In this document: piece by piece, positions 41,854 through 50,730 of the stretch | Position numbering within the stretch: the first letter of the stretch is position 1 | Layout: each line of letters begins with the position of its first letter | Assembly: GCA_031277795.1 (NCBI GenBank) | Contig: JAITLQ010000002.1 | Span: 62,001 to 126,000, forward strand | Source: Arthrobacter sp. | GTDB taxonomy: Bacteria; Actinomycetota; Actinomycetes; Actinomycetales; Micrococcaceae | Direction: 5' to 3' | Length of the DNA: 64,000 bases | Program-made: the position numbers and the translations under genes | The notes under the pieces: generated by a model | Seen by the model: the letters and a program-made list of their open reading frames with translations, nothing else | Told to the model about the DNA's origin: nothing | The model's database searches: none

Positions 41854-42591
41854 ATGCGATCCCGTTGCCTGAGCGCGGCCGCCCTGACCGTTCTGGCCTT
41901 CGGCGCGTGCGCCCTGAGCGGCTGCGGCGCCCTCGAGAAGGCCGATGCCGCGGCGCAGCTTGGCTCCGTGGCCCCCACGGCCGGCCCCGTCGCCTCGTCG
42001 ACGCAGGCCTCCACGGCCCCCAGCACCGGTTCTCAGGCCTCCGCCGGGGCGTCCACCGCCTCCGCGGCCCCCTCCTCGAGCGCGGCGGCCGAGCCGGGCG
42101 GACGGGACGCCCCGGCCGCCTCCGCCGCTGCCGCCTCCGCACCGTCCGAGACCCCGGAAGCCGCCTCGAGCGCGCCGGCAACGAGCGCCGCCCCCGCCTC
42201 CTCACCGGAGGCCGAGGAGGGCGCGGAGCCCGCCGCCGGCTCAGGCGCCAAGGCCAAGTCCACCGTCCAGGCCTCCCCCCGCTACGTGTACCGCGGGGCC
42301 GCGCAGCGCGTCCTCGAGTGCGACGACGCCGGCGCGGGCGTGATCGCCGAGAGCCAGGAGGCCATCCAGATCGGCGAGGACTGCACCGACGTGGTGCTCG
42401 AGGGTGAGGGTGTGGTGCTCTACGCCGGCGACCTGCACTCCCTGACCATCACGGGGGATAACGCCGTCGCGTACGTGGGCGAACTGCAGCGCCTGAAGAT
42501 CTCCGGGGACTCCGCCGCCGTCCTCTACAGCGGCGAGGACGCACCGAAGGTCAAGGATTCCGGCGCAGGCAGCATCATCACGGCCGGCTGA
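41854..42591 (+). CDS. DUF3060-type lipoprotein
   Basis: A 245-residue exported lipoprotein. The signal peptide ends in the lipobox ALSGC with Cys24. A long disordered Ser/Ala/Thr/Pro linker (about 30-145) leads to a beta-repeat C-terminal domain (about 155-240) with ITGDNAVAYVGELQRLKISG and repeated G-[DE]-x strand turns, like DUF3060 domains. ATG 41854 is supported by AGGAGAG 3-9 nt upstream and by the signal peptide; ATG-like codons further up would spoil it. Its 3' end overlaps the convergent ABC ATPase gene by 14 bp. The role is unknown, probably surface binding. Confidence 0.85.
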   Translation: MRSRCLSAAALTVLAFGACALSGCGALEKADAAAQLGSVAPTAGPVASSTQASTAPSTGSQASAGASTASAAPSSSAAAEPGGRDAPAASAAAASAPSETPEAASSAPATSAAPASSPEAEEGAEPAAGSGAKAKSTVQASPRYVYRGAAQRVLECDDAGAGVIAESQEAIQIGEDCTDVVLEGEGVVLYAGDLHSLTITGDNAVAYVGELQRLKISGDSAAVLYSGEDAPKVKDSGAGSIITAG

Positions 42592-43285
42592 GCGCCGCCG
42601 CCCCCGCGAGCTCCGGCTCCACGATGGCGCCGTCAACGAGCGTCACGAGGCGGTCGAAGCGGTGCGCGTGCTGCAGGTCGTGCGTGACGAGCAGCGTGCT
42701 GGTGCCGTTGGCCGCCGTCAGTTCGGCGATGAGCTCGATCACGGCCGATCCGGCCTGCGAGTCGAGCGCGCTCGTCGGCTCGTCCACGAGCAGGACCGAC
42801 GGGGCGGAGACGAGCGCCCTGGCGATGTTCACGCGCTGGCGCTGGCCCCCGGAGAGCTGATGCGGCATGAGCTTGGCCTGGGCCCCCAGCCCCACGGCCT
42901 CCAAGAGCTCGACGGCGCGCGCCTTGGCCGCGCGCCGGGCGCGCCGGCCGCCGCCCAGCGTGGGCACGGCGAGCAATTGATCGAGCGCGTTCAGGCTGGG
43001 CACCAGATTGGCCTGCTGGAAGACGATGCCGAGCCGCTCGCGGCGCACGCGGGCGGCCGCGTCGCGGCTCAGCCCGGTGATCTCCTCGCCGTCGACGTAA
43101 ACATGGCCCGAGTCGGGCGTCGCGAGCGTGGCGGCGACCGCGAGCAACGAGGACTTGCCGGAGCCCGAGGGCCCCGTGATGCCCACGAGCTCCCCGTTGC
43201 GGGCCGTGAGGCTCACCTTGTCGAGCGCGGTGAGGCGGCGGTTGCCGTCCGGGTAGCTGAGGACGAGGTTCTCGAGGGTGATCAT
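42578..43285 (-). CDS. ABC transporter ATPase, MacB/LolD-type
   Basis: A 235-residue ATPase. Walker A is GPSGSGKSS with Lys44, the Q-loop is VFQQANLVPSLNALDQL, the signature is LSGGQRQRVNIARAL (from about 144), Walker B is VLLVDEPTSALD and the H-loop is LVTHDLQHA. The QANLVPSLNAL segment places it in the MacB/LolD (mechanotransmission exporter) group. ATG 43285 overlaps the permease stop (ATGA), so it is the second gene of a two-gene operon. It is convergent with, and overlaps, the DUF3060 lipoprotein gene. It is not FtsE, since its permease has a MacB-like layout and no FtsX partner is present. Confidence 0.93.
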   Translation of the reverse strand: MITLENLVLSYPDGNRRLTALDKVSLTARNGELVGITGPSGSGKSSLLAVAATLATPDSGHVYVDGEEITGLSRDAAARVRRERLGIVFQQANLVPSLNALDQLLAVPTLGGGRRARRAAKARAVELLEAVGLGAQAKLMPHQLSGGQRQRVNIARALVSAPSVLLVDEPTSALDSQAGSAVIELIAELTAANGTSTLLVTHDLQHAHRFDRLVTLVDGAIVEPELAGAAALSRP

Positions 43286-44379
43286 CGTGCACTTCCTAGC
43301 GCGGTCTGGGGGTCTGCATGGGTGACTGAACGCAGGGCAACGGCGGCGCCGCCGAGGCCCAGGATCGCCATGACGGCCCCGGGGAACAGGGTGGTGAGCG
43401 GGGAGAGGACGAAGGGCAGTCCGGAGGGCAGGGCGGAGCCCGCGGCAACGACGAGGCCAAGCCCCACGGCGATGCCGATGAGCAGGACGATCCCGGCCTG
43501 GGCGAGCGCGTCCCTCACGAGCGCACCGGTCGGTGCGCCCAGCGCCTTGAGCACGGCGAGGTCGCCCTTGCGTTGCAGCGTCCACACGGTGAAGAACGCG
43601 CCGACCACGAGCGCCGAGATGCCGAGCAACAGGGCGATCATGAGGCCGAGCGAGCCGATCTCCGAGCGGAAGGAGCCCACGGCGCTCAGCGCCTGCAGCC
43701 CCGAGAGCGAGACGGTGCCGCTCTCGCGTTGCGCCGCCTCCGCCGCGTCGTCCGGCACGGCCCCCGTGATGGCCAGGACCGTGGCGACGGTGCCGGCGTC
43801 CGCCCCGGTGCGGGCGGCCGCCGCGCGCCACGTGTCGGGCGCCACCGAGACGAGCGGGACGTGCGAGTAGTGCCCGGTGCCCTCCACCGCGGAGACCCGT
43901 AGCTCCGACCCGGCCACCGTGATGGTGTCCCCGGCGGCCGCCCCCAGTGCGGAGGCGGCATCGTGGCTCAGCACCGCCTCGCCGGTGGCCGGTGCCGCAA
44001 GCCCCTCGGCCCCCGGCCCCGTCCCGGCGCCCGGGGCCCCGGCGACGAGGGCGATCCCCGCCCGCAGCTCCCCGTGGCTGGCCGAGAGCTGGCTCAGGCC
44101 GATGGGGCTGACCTCGGCGTCTGGCGCGGCCCGCCGCCAGGCGTCGACCTGCTCCTGCGTGAGGGCCGAGGTCGCGAAGCTCTCGGAGGCGCCGGCCTGC
44201 GGGGCCGAGACCACCAAGCGGTCGGCCTTCCAGGAGAGGACGGCGTCGACGTTCTGGCCGGCCAACCCGGCGGTGAGGCCGGTCAGGAAGCCAACGAGCA
44301 CCGTGATGAGCGCGACCACCGAGGCGATGAGCGCAAAGCGACCCTTGGCAAAGACCAGGTCGCGTCGAGCGAGAAACAT
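43282..44379 (-). CDS. ABC transporter permease, FtsX/MacB family
   Basis: A 365-residue permease. One N-terminal helix (about 17-40), then a large extracytoplasmic domain (about 45-235) and three C-terminal helices (about 250-275, 300-325, 335-355) give the MacB-type fold. The FtsX-like block LAVLKALGAPTGALVRDALAQ lies near 280-300. It works with the adjacent ATPase to expel a peptide, lipid or drug, or to couple ATP use to envelope events. ATG 44379 has an AAAGGA ribosome site. It is divergent from the histidine kinase gene, so the two-component system may control it. Confidence 0.88.
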   Translation of the reverse strand: MFLARRDLVFAKGRFALIASVVALITVLVGFLTGLTAGLAGQNVDAVLSWKADRLVVSAPQAGASESFATSALTQEQVDAWRRAAPDAEVSPIGLSQLSASHGELRAGIALVAGAPGAGTGPGAEGLAAPATGEAVLSHDAASALGAAAGDTITVAGSELRVSAVEGTGHYSHVPLVSVAPDTWRAAAARTGADAGTVATVLAITGAVPDDAAEAAQRESGTVSLSGLQALSAVGSFRSEIGSLGLMIALLLGISALVVGAFFTVWTLQRKGDLAVLKALGAPTGALVRDALAQAGIVLLIGIAVGLGLVVAAGSALPSGLPFVLSPLTTLFPGAVMAILGLGGAAVALRSVTHADPQTALGSAR

Positions 44380-44575
44380 GACGTCCTTTCCATGACGAGC
44401 GGGTGGCGGCGAGCCGCGGTCGGATCGCCGCGCCGTGCCACCTCCTCCAGGCTCCCGCCGCGCGCCGCAGCGCGCGTCACCCGGGGGATGGGGCGGCCGG
44501 AGACCTTCGGTGGACGCGTCGCTCCGCCTTTTGATGGATGCCCCGCGGCGCCGCCGCGCGTAGCGTGGGGGTCTC

Positions 44576-45847
44576 ATGGATGGACATCGCCTCGCCTCGG
44601 TCTTCACCGGGCTGCGCCTCGGGCTGCACGCCGTCGTGGCGCTCATCGTGCTGATCGTGCTCTGGCGCTCGCTTCCGCCCGTGGACGAGCGCGCCGCGTG
44701 GGGGGTCGCAGCCGTCATCGCCTGGAGCCTCGCCTACGCGGCGGGGGTGCTCGACGGCGCGCGCCGGACCCGTGCGCGGCTCGCCACCGCCGGTGCGGCG
44801 GCGGGTGCCGCGGACCCCACCAGCCCTGCCGGCCCCACCAGCCCCACCGGAGCCGGGCGGCGCCCGGCCGCCGTGTGGCTCGGCATCGGCGCCCTGAGCG
44901 TCTTGTGGTTCATCGCCGCGTGGTGCCTGCCCGAGGCCGCGTATCTCGTCTTCCCGCTCTTTTTCCTGCAGCTGCACTTGCTCGGCGCCAGGTGGGGGAC
45001 GGCGCTCGTGTTGCTCAGCGCGCTCGGCGCCGTGATCACCCTCGGCCTCCAGCAAGGCTTCTCGGTGCCCGGCGCCGTGGGCCCCTTGCTCGGCGCGGCC
45101 GTGGCGCTGCTCGTGGGGCTCGGCTTCAGGGCCTTCACCCGGCAGGCTCAGGCGCGCGAGTCCCTCCTCGCCGAACTCGTGGCGACGCGGGACGAGCTCG
45201 TGCGCAGCGAACGCCGCGCGGGCGAGGAGGCCGAGCGGGCCCGGCTGGCCAGGGACATCCACGACACCGTCTCGCAGTCACTCTCCTCGATTCAGATGCT
45301 GCTGCACGCGGCCGAGCGCGCGCCGGAGGGCGAGCAGACCACCGAGCTGCTGCGGCTGGCCCGCGACAGCGCCGCCTCCGCGCAGGCCGAGACGCGGGCG
45401 ATCGTGCGCGCGCTCGCCCCCGCGCCCCTGCAGGAGGAGGGCCTCGCCGCGGCGTTGCGCCGACTCGCCGGCACCGAGTGGGCCGGCGGCCCGGGCGTGC
45501 TCATCGAGGTCCACGGCGACGAGCGGCTCGACATGTCCCGGCGCACGGCGCTGCTGCGGCTGGCCCAAGGGGCCGTCGGGAACGCACTGCGGCACGCTCG
45601 GGCCGGCCGCGTCGAGGTGCTCCTGACGGTCGACGACGCCGCGGCGCGGCTCCGCGTGAGCGACGACGGCGTGGGCTTCGCACCCGAGCTGGCCCCGGGC
45701 GCGGGGCACGGCGCCGGCCACTTCGGGCTCGCCTCGATGCGCGAGCGCGTGGCGCAGCTCGGGGGGAGCCTGGAGGTCGACTCGGCACCGGGAAACGGCA
45801 CGCGCGTCGTGGTCGTGCTGCCGCTGGCACCCACGAGGGAGGGCTGA
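44576..45847 (+). CDS. NarL-family sensor histidine kinase
   Basis: A 423-residue membrane histidine kinase. Five or six hydrophobic segments lie in the first 185 residues, with no large sensor domain. The HisKA_3 dimerisation helix carries the phospho-acceptor His229 in RLARDIHDTVSQSL. The HATPase has QGAVGNALRHARA (N box) and SDDGVGF (G1). The response-regulator gene begins 3 bp after its stop. A TAGCGT box 9 nt before the ATG suggests a very short leader. The divergent ABC exporter genes are likely targets. Confidence 0.92.
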   Translation: MDGHRLASVFTGLRLGLHAVVALIVLIVLWRSLPPVDERAAWGVAAVIAWSLAYAAGVLDGARRTRARLATAGAAAGAADPTSPAGPTSPTGAGRRPAAVWLGIGALSVLWFIAAWCLPEAAYLVFPLFFLQLHLLGARWGTALVLLSALGAVITLGLQQGFSVPGAVGPLLGAAVALLVGLGFRAFTRQAQARESLLAELVATRDELVRSERRAGEEAERARLARDIHDTVSQSLSSIQMLLHAAERAPEGEQTTELLRLARDSAASAQAETRAIVRALAPAPLQEEGLAAALRRLAGTEWAGGPGVLIEVHGDERLDMSRRTALLRLAQGAVGNALRHARAGRVEVLLTVDDAAARLRVSDDGVGFAPELAPGAGHGAGHFGLASMRERVAQLGGSLEVDSAPGNGTRVVVVLPLAPTREG

Positions 45848-45850
45848 GGC

Positions 45851-46468
45851 GTGACGAGGATTCTCATCGTGGACGATCACCCCATCGTGCGGGTCGGCCT
45901 GCGTGCGCTCCTGCAGACCGAGCCGGATCTCGAGGTGGTCGCCGAGGCCGCCTCGGAGGACGAGGCGGTGCGGGCCTGCGCCGAGCACTCGCCAGACGTG
46001 GTGCTCATGGACCTGCGGCTCGGCGAGGGCTCCGGCGTGGGAGCCATCGCGAGGATCCGTGCGGGGGCCGACGCCCCTCCCATCCTCGTGCTGACCAACC
46101 ACGACGCGGACGCCGACATTTTGGCAGCGGTCGAGGCGGGGGCGGCGGGGTACCTGCTCAAGGACGCTCCACCCTCCGAGCTGCTCCCGGCCGTGCGCGC
46201 CGCGGCCGCCGGGGAGTCGGCGCTGGCCCCGGCCGTCGCCGCCCGCCTCCTCGAACGGCTGCGCACGCCGCTTCCCACGCTGAGCCTGCGCGAGCTCGAG
46301 GTGCTCAAGCTCGTGGGGGAGGGGTGCTCGAACACCCAGATCGCGCGGCGGCTGCACGTCACGGAGGCCACCGTGAAGTCGCACCTCGTGCACGTCTTCA
46401 CCAAGCTGGGCGTGAACTCGCGCACGGCCGCGGTCGCCGAGGCGCGCCGCGGCGGGATGCTGTCCTAG
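45851..46468 (+). CDS. NarL/LuxR-type response regulator
   Basis: A 205-residue regulator. The receiver domain (about 1-120) has Asp8/Asp9, phospho-acceptor Asp54 in VLMDLR, Thr81 in VLTNH and Lys103 in YLLKDA. The LuxR HTH (about 140-200) has LSLRELEVLKLVGEGCSNTQ, then IARRLHVTEATVKSHL. It is phosphorylated by the adjacent kinase. The GTG start is 3 bp after the kinase stop. It is convergent with the Rieske gene. The regulon is likely the divergent ABC genes plus the operon itself, by analogy with similar loci. Confidence 0.95.
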   Translation: MTRILIVDDHPIVRVGLRALLQTEPDLEVVAEAASEDEAVRACAEHSPDVVLMDLRLGEGSGVGAIARIRAGADAPPILVLTNHDADADILAAVEAGAAGYLLKDAPPSELLPAVRAAAAGESALAPAVAARLLERLRTPLPTLSLRELEVLKLVGEGCSNTQIARRLHVTEATVKSHLVHVFTKLGVNSRTAAVAEARRGGMLS

Positions 46469-46521
46469 CGCCGTCCGCGCGCGGCGGTGCGGGGGAGCGG
46501 CGCCCCGCGGCGCCGGTTGCC

Positions 46522-46571
46522 CCTCGGCCGTGCCCGTTGCGGGGCCCGGTGTCGCCGCGCCACGGCCGAGG
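46522..46571. terminator. Possible bidirectional terminator
   Basis: CCTCGGCCGT (46522-46531) and ACGGCCGAGG (46562-46571) are exact reverse complements with a 30-nt loop, between convergent genes. The loop is long, so confidence is moderate. Confidence 0.4.
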
Positions 46572-46580
46572 CCGAGCGGC

Positions 46581-47054
46581 TCAGAGGTAGACGAGGACCT
46601 TGTCGCCCTCGATCGTGGCGGCGAAGCGCGTGAGCGGGCGCGGCGCCGGGCCGCCGGCCACGGAGCCGTCGGCCACGTTGAAGTACGAGTCGTGGCACGG
46701 GCAGTGGAACTTCGCGTCCTCGCCGGGCACCACGGTGCAGCCGGCGTGCGTGCAGATGGCGCTGTAGGCGAGCACCGTGCTCTCGTCCTGGCGGTAGACG
46801 ATCACGTCCGCCTTGTTGATCTTGACCGAGGCCTGGGCGCCGACCTTGAGCTCCGAGGCGGCCATCACCTCGTGTCCCTCGCCCGTGGCGGACGGCGCCG
46901 CCTCCGGCTCGGCCGGCGCCGCGCAGGCGGCAAGGGTGAGCGCTGCGGCGCCCATGAGCCCGCCGCCGAGCACGGCGCGGCGGCTGCGGCAGCAGGCGGA
47001 GGCCGGCTGCTCTGGATGGGCTGCGGTGGGGGACGCGGAGGGCTCGTGGCTCAT
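46581..47054 (-). CDS. Tat-exported Rieske [2Fe-2S] lipoprotein
   Basis: A 157-residue protein. The N-terminus has a twin-arginine motif SRRAVL (Arg25/26) with a following hydrophobic stretch and a LAAC lipobox with Cys44, so it is exported folded and lipid-anchored. The Rieske ligands are Cys101-Thr-His103 and Cys118-Pro-Cys120-His121; Cys106 and Cys120 are placed for the disulfide. No cytochrome b or other bc1 subunit lies nearby, so it is a free-standing electron carrier or part of a small oxidoreductase, not the bc1 subunit. ATG 47054 is chosen for the Tat signal. The closeness of Cys21/22 to the arginines is odd but likely cytoplasmic. Confidence 0.9.
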   Translation of the reverse strand: MSHEPSASPTAAHPEQPASACCRSRRAVLGGGLMGAAALTLAACAAPAEPEAAPSATGEGHEVMAASELKVGAQASVKINKADVIVYRQDESTVLAYSAICTHAGCTVVPGEDAKFHCPCHDSYFNVADGSVAGGPAPRPLTRFAATIEGDKVLVYL

Positions 47055-47193
47055 GCGCTCTATTCTCTCATCCGCGGGCTGTGCGCCGGCTGTGCCGGCG
47101 GTTCCGGCCGGGCGGTCCGCGGCGCCCGTCCCACCGACGGCGACGGCGCCCGCCTCACGGACGGGGACGCCCACCCGACCCCCAACAACGGCA

Positions 47194-47224
47194 ACGGCGC
47201 CCGCCCCACCGGGGCGAGCGCCGT
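47194..47224 (-). terminator. Terminator of fadAB
   Basis: 14-bp arms (47194-47207, 47211-47224) with one mismatch and an ACC loop, 33 bp after the fadB stop on the minus strand, followed by T-containing sequence. Confidence 0.6.
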
Positions 47225-47256
47225 CGTGCCGTAGCGCGGATCAACCGTGGCGTGGA

Positions 47257-49386
47257 TCAGCCGTGGAAGCGCGAGCCGTTCACGCGCTCGGAGGCGCCCA
47301 CCTGGTCAAGGTAGGGCGTCAGGCCACCGATGAACATGGGCCAACCGGCACCCAGGATCATGCAGAGGTCGATGTCCTCCGCGGCGGCCACGACGCCCTC
47401 GTCGAGCATGGCCTTGACCTCGAGGGCCAGCGCGTCCTGCGTCCGCACGAGGAGTTCCTCGCGGCTCAGCGGGGCGTCGCCGAACTCGAGCAGGGCGAGC
47501 GTCGAGGCCGGAACCTCGGGCGCGCCGTCCTCGCCCTTGGCCCAGATCGAGGTGACCTTGGCGTCGATGAGGCGCTGCACATTGGCGGAAAGCGGGAAGC
47601 GCTCGGGGAACGCCGTGTGCAGGGTCTCGGAGACGTGCTGCGCCACGGGCAGGCCCACCATCGCCAGGAGTGTGAAGGGGGACATGGGCAGGCCCATGGG
47701 CTCGAGCGCCGTGTCGGCGACCTCGGCCGGCGTGCCGTTGTCGAAGGCCTCCTGGACCTCGTTCATGAGGCGCAGCAGCAGGCGATTGACCACAAACGCC
47801 GGGGCGTCCTTCACGAGCACGGCGGTCTTGCGCAGGTTCTTGGCCACGACAAAGGCCGTCGCGAGCACCTCCTGCGAGGTGGCCGGCTGCGCCACGATCT
47901 CCACGAGCGGCATGTAGGCCACGGGGTTGAAGAAGTGGAAGCCGACGAGGCGCTCGGGGTGTTTGAGGCCGGCCGCCATCTCGGTCACGGAGAGGGAGGA
48001 GGTGTTCGTGGCCAGAAGGCACTCGGGGGAGACGATCGCCTCGAGCTCGGCGAACACGGCCTTCTTGACGCCGATCTCCTCGAAGACCGCCTCGATGACC
48101 CAATCGGCGTCGGCGTAGACGGACTTGTCGACGCTGCCGGAGATGAGCGACTTGGTGCGGTTGGCGGCGTCCTGGCTGATCTTGCCGCGCGAGAGCTGCT
48201 TGTCGATGTCGGCGTGGGCGTGGGCCACGCCGCGGTCGACGCGCTCCTGGTCCATGTCCGTCATGACGACGGGCACCTTGAGCTTCTGGGCAAAGACGAG
48301 GGCGAGCTGCGCGGCCATGAGGCCGGCGCCGACCACGCCCACCTTGCTCACGGGGCGCGCGAGCTTCTTGTCCGGCGCGCCGGCGGGGCGCTTGCCGCGC
48401 TTCTGCACGAGGTCGAGGAACGCGTAGACCGTGTTGTGGAAGGCCGGGGTGGCCATGAGCTCGGTCAGCGCGGCCACCTCGAGGGCGGCCGACTCCGGCT
48501 GGGTCAGCGTGGGGCCGGCCTCGAAGAGGTCGAGCACCTTGCCGGGCGCCGGCGCGGCGCCGGAGGTCTTGGCCTTCACGAGGGCGCGGCCCTTGGCCAC
48601 GGCCGCGGCCCAGCGCTCGGCCACCTGGGCATCGGAGGGGTCGACGGCGCGGGGCCGGGTGACCTCGGTGGCCCCCGTGAGCACGCGGTCGGCCCAGAGC
48701 AGGGACTGCTCGAGGAAGTCGGCCGGCTCGAAGGTGGCGTCGGCGCCGCCCGCGGCCCCGAAGACGGTGCCGTTGACCGAGCGGTTGTTGTTCAGCGGGT
48801 TCTCGATCATCACCATGAGCGCGGCCTCGGGGCCCACGAGGCGCGGCAGGCGGTAGACGCCTCCCCAGCCGGGGACGAGGCCGATGAAGGCCTCGGGCAG
48901 GCCGAGGCCCTGGGCGCCCGTGGAAACCGTGCGGTAGTCGCAGGCCAGCGGCAGCTCGAGGCCGCCGCCGAGGGCGGTGCCGTTGATGAAGGCGAAGCTC
49001 GGCACGCCGAGCGCCGGCAGCAGATCGTAGACGGCGTGGCCCAGCTCGGCCATGTCCCGGCCCTGGGCCGGCTCGCGCAGGGAGGACACGGCGGAGAGGT
49101 CGGCGCCGGCGGCAAAGACGTAGCCGGAGCCGGTCACGGCGACGGCGGCGATCTCGCCGGCCGCCGCGCGTTCGCGCAGCGCCTCGAGCGTGCGGCCGAG
49201 CTCGATCATGGTGGCCGGGCCGAGGGTGGCGGGGCGCGTGTGGTCGTGGCCGTTGTCGAGCGTGATCAGGGCCAAGGTCTTGCCGGAGGGCAGTTGCACG
49301 TCCTGGACGAGCGAGTGGGTGACGACCTCGTCGGGGAGGATGGCGGTGAGGGCCTCGAAGCGATCGAAGGCGGTGTTCTGGCTCAT
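47257..49386 (-). CDS. fadB: Fused enoyl-CoA hydratase / 3-hydroxyacyl-CoA dehydrogenase
   Basis: A 709-residue bifunctional beta-oxidation enzyme. The hydratase half (about 1-300) has the crotonase oxyanion region GTALGGGLELPLACDYR and LGLPEAFIGLVPGWGGVYRLPR. The NAD-dependent dehydrogenase half (about 330-700) begins VGVVGAGLMAAQLALVFAQ, with the His in VGFHFFNPVAYMPLVEIV and a second C-terminal domain. It hydrates trans-2-enoyl-CoA and oxidises the 3-hydroxyacyl-CoA. ATG 49386 is 2 bp after the thiolase stop, so fadA-fadB is a coupled operon with the thiolase first. Confidence 0.94.
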   Translation of the reverse strand: MSQNTAFDRFEALTAILPDEVVTHSLVQDVQLPSGKTLALITLDNGHDHTRPATLGPATMIELGRTLEALRERAAAGEIAAVAVTGSGYVFAAGADLSAVSSLREPAQGRDMAELGHAVYDLLPALGVPSFAFINGTALGGGLELPLACDYRTVSTGAQGLGLPEAFIGLVPGWGGVYRLPRLVGPEAALMVMIENPLNNNRSVNGTVFGAAGGADATFEPADFLEQSLLWADRVLTGATEVTRPRAVDPSDAQVAERWAAAVAKGRALVKAKTSGAAPAPGKVLDLFEAGPTLTQPESAALEVAALTELMATPAFHNTVYAFLDLVQKRGKRPAGAPDKKLARPVSKVGVVGAGLMAAQLALVFAQKLKVPVVMTDMDQERVDRGVAHAHADIDKQLSRGKISQDAANRTKSLISGSVDKSVYADADWVIEAVFEEIGVKKAVFAELEAIVSPECLLATNTSSLSVTEMAAGLKHPERLVGFHFFNPVAYMPLVEIVAQPATSQEVLATAFVVAKNLRKTAVLVKDAPAFVVNRLLLRLMNEVQEAFDNGTPAEVADTALEPMGLPMSPFTLLAMVGLPVAQHVSETLHTAFPERFPLSANVQRLIDAKVTSIWAKGEDGAPEVPASTLALLEFGDAPLSREELLVRTQDALALEVKAMLDEGVVAAAEDIDLCMILGAGWPMFIGGLTPYLDQVGASERVNGSRFHG

Positions 49387-49388
49387 GC

Positions 49389-50618
49389 TCAGGCGTCCTG
49401 TCCGTACTCGGCGTGGTGGGGGTTCTCCCAGATGACGGTGCCGCCCATGCCCAGGCCGATGCACATGGTGGTCAGGCCGTAGCGCACCTCGGGGTGCTGC
49501 TCGAACTGCCGGGAGAGCTGCGTCATGAGGCGGATGCCGGAGGACGCGAGGGGGTGGCCAAAGGCGATGGCGCCGCCGTACCGGTTGACGCGGGGGTCGT
49601 CGTCGGCGAGGCCGAAGTGTTCGAGGAAGGCGATGACCTGGACGGCGAAGGCCTCGTTGACCTCGAAGAGGCCGATGTCCTCGATGGAGAGGCCGGCCTG
49701 GGTCAGGGCCTTCTCGGTGGAGGGCACCGGACCGTAGCCCATGACCTGCGGCTCCACGCCGGCGAAGGCGAAGGAGACGAGGCGCATGCCGACGGGCAGG
49801 CCCAGGCGCTCGGCTGCCTCGCCCGAGGCGAGCAGCGCGGCGGTGGCGCCGTCGTTGAGGCCAGAGGCGTTGCCGGCCGTGACGCGGCCGTGGGCGCGGA
49901 AGGGCGTGCGCAGGCCGGCCAGGTCCTCCACGGTGGTGCCGGGGCGCAGGCCCTCGTCGCGCGTGCGCAGGTTCCAGCCCTCGCCGGCGCGGCGCGAGGC
50001 GACCGGGACGAGGTTCGGCTGGATGTCGCCGCGCTCGTAGGCGGCGGCCGCCTTGGCCTGGGAGGCCGCGGCGTAGGCGTCGGTGCGCTGCTTGGTCAGG
50101 CTGGGGAAGCGGTCGTGCAGGTTCTCGGCCGTGTTGCCCATGTTCAGGGCGGCAGGATCCACGAGGCGTTCGCTGACGAAGCGCGGGTTCGGATCGGCGT
50201 CCAGGCCCATGGGGTGATGGCCCATGTGCTCCACGCCGCCGGCCACCGCGACGTCGACCGAGCCGAAGGCGATGGCGCCGGCGAGGCTGGTCACGGCGGT
50301 CATGGCGCCGGCGCACAGGCGATCGATGGCGTAGCCGGGAACGGTGACGGGGATCCCCGCCAGCAGGGACACGGTGCGGCCCAGGGTCAGCCCCTGATCG
50401 CCGGATTGCGTGGTGGCGGCGATGGCCACCTCGTCGATGGCTGCCGGGTCGAGCTCGGGGTGGCGGCGCAGCAGCTCGCGCACGGCCTTGACCGCCAGGT
50501 CGTCGGCGCGCACTGACGCGTACATGCCCTTCTCCCCGGCTCGGCCGAAGGGGGTGCGCACGCCGTCGACAAAGACGACGTCTCGCACTGCGCGGTGGTG
50601 GCTGGTGGCAGGTGACAC
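49389..50618 (-). CDS. fadA: Acetyl-CoA acyltransferase (thiolase)
   Basis: A 409-residue thiolase that cleaves 3-ketoacyl-CoA. The nucleophile is Cys102 in IDRLCAGAMTAV; His in GHPLASSG and Cys in TMCIGLGMGG complete the active site; NEAFA and the GNTAENL segment are present. GTG 50618 is chosen over longer starts because it precedes the conserved RDVVFVDGVRTPFG; GAGGGAG lies upstream. A TACTG-GT-CAGTA dyad about 115 bp upstream is a candidate repressor site. It is first in the operon with fadB. Confidence 0.95.
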   Translation of the reverse strand: MSPATSHHRAVRDVVFVDGVRTPFGRAGEKGMYASVRADDLAVKAVRELLRRHPELDPAAIDEVAIAATTQSGDQGLTLGRTVSLLAGIPVTVPGYAIDRLCAGAMTAVTSLAGAIAFGSVDVAVAGGVEHMGHHPMGLDADPNPRFVSERLVDPAALNMGNTAENLHDRFPSLTKQRTDAYAAASQAKAAAAYERGDIQPNLVPVASRRAGEGWNLRTRDEGLRPGTTVEDLAGLRTPFRAHGRVTAGNASGLNDGATAALLASGEAAERLGLPVGMRLVSFAFAGVEPQVMGYGPVPSTEKALTQAGLSIEDIGLFEVNEAFAVQVIAFLEHFGLADDDPRVNRYGGAIAFGHPLASSGIRLMTQLSRQFEQHPEVRYGLTTMCIGLGMGGTVIWENPHHAEYGQDA

Positions 50619-50730
50619 GGAGGACTCCCTCGTCTGCTGTTCGGGTGGGCCCGCTGCCGCGGGCTCTGGCCGGTTGCGGGGCTCGAGCGCCCCGCTGCTC
50701 ATCCTAGGCAAAGGTGATGCACCTCATACG

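Noticed and set aside
42578-44379. ABC ATPase/permease pair near prfB taken as ftsE-ftsX
   Set aside because: Opposite strand to prfB, ATPase resembles MacB/LolD exporters, and the permease has a large extracytoplasmic domain with MacB-type layout.
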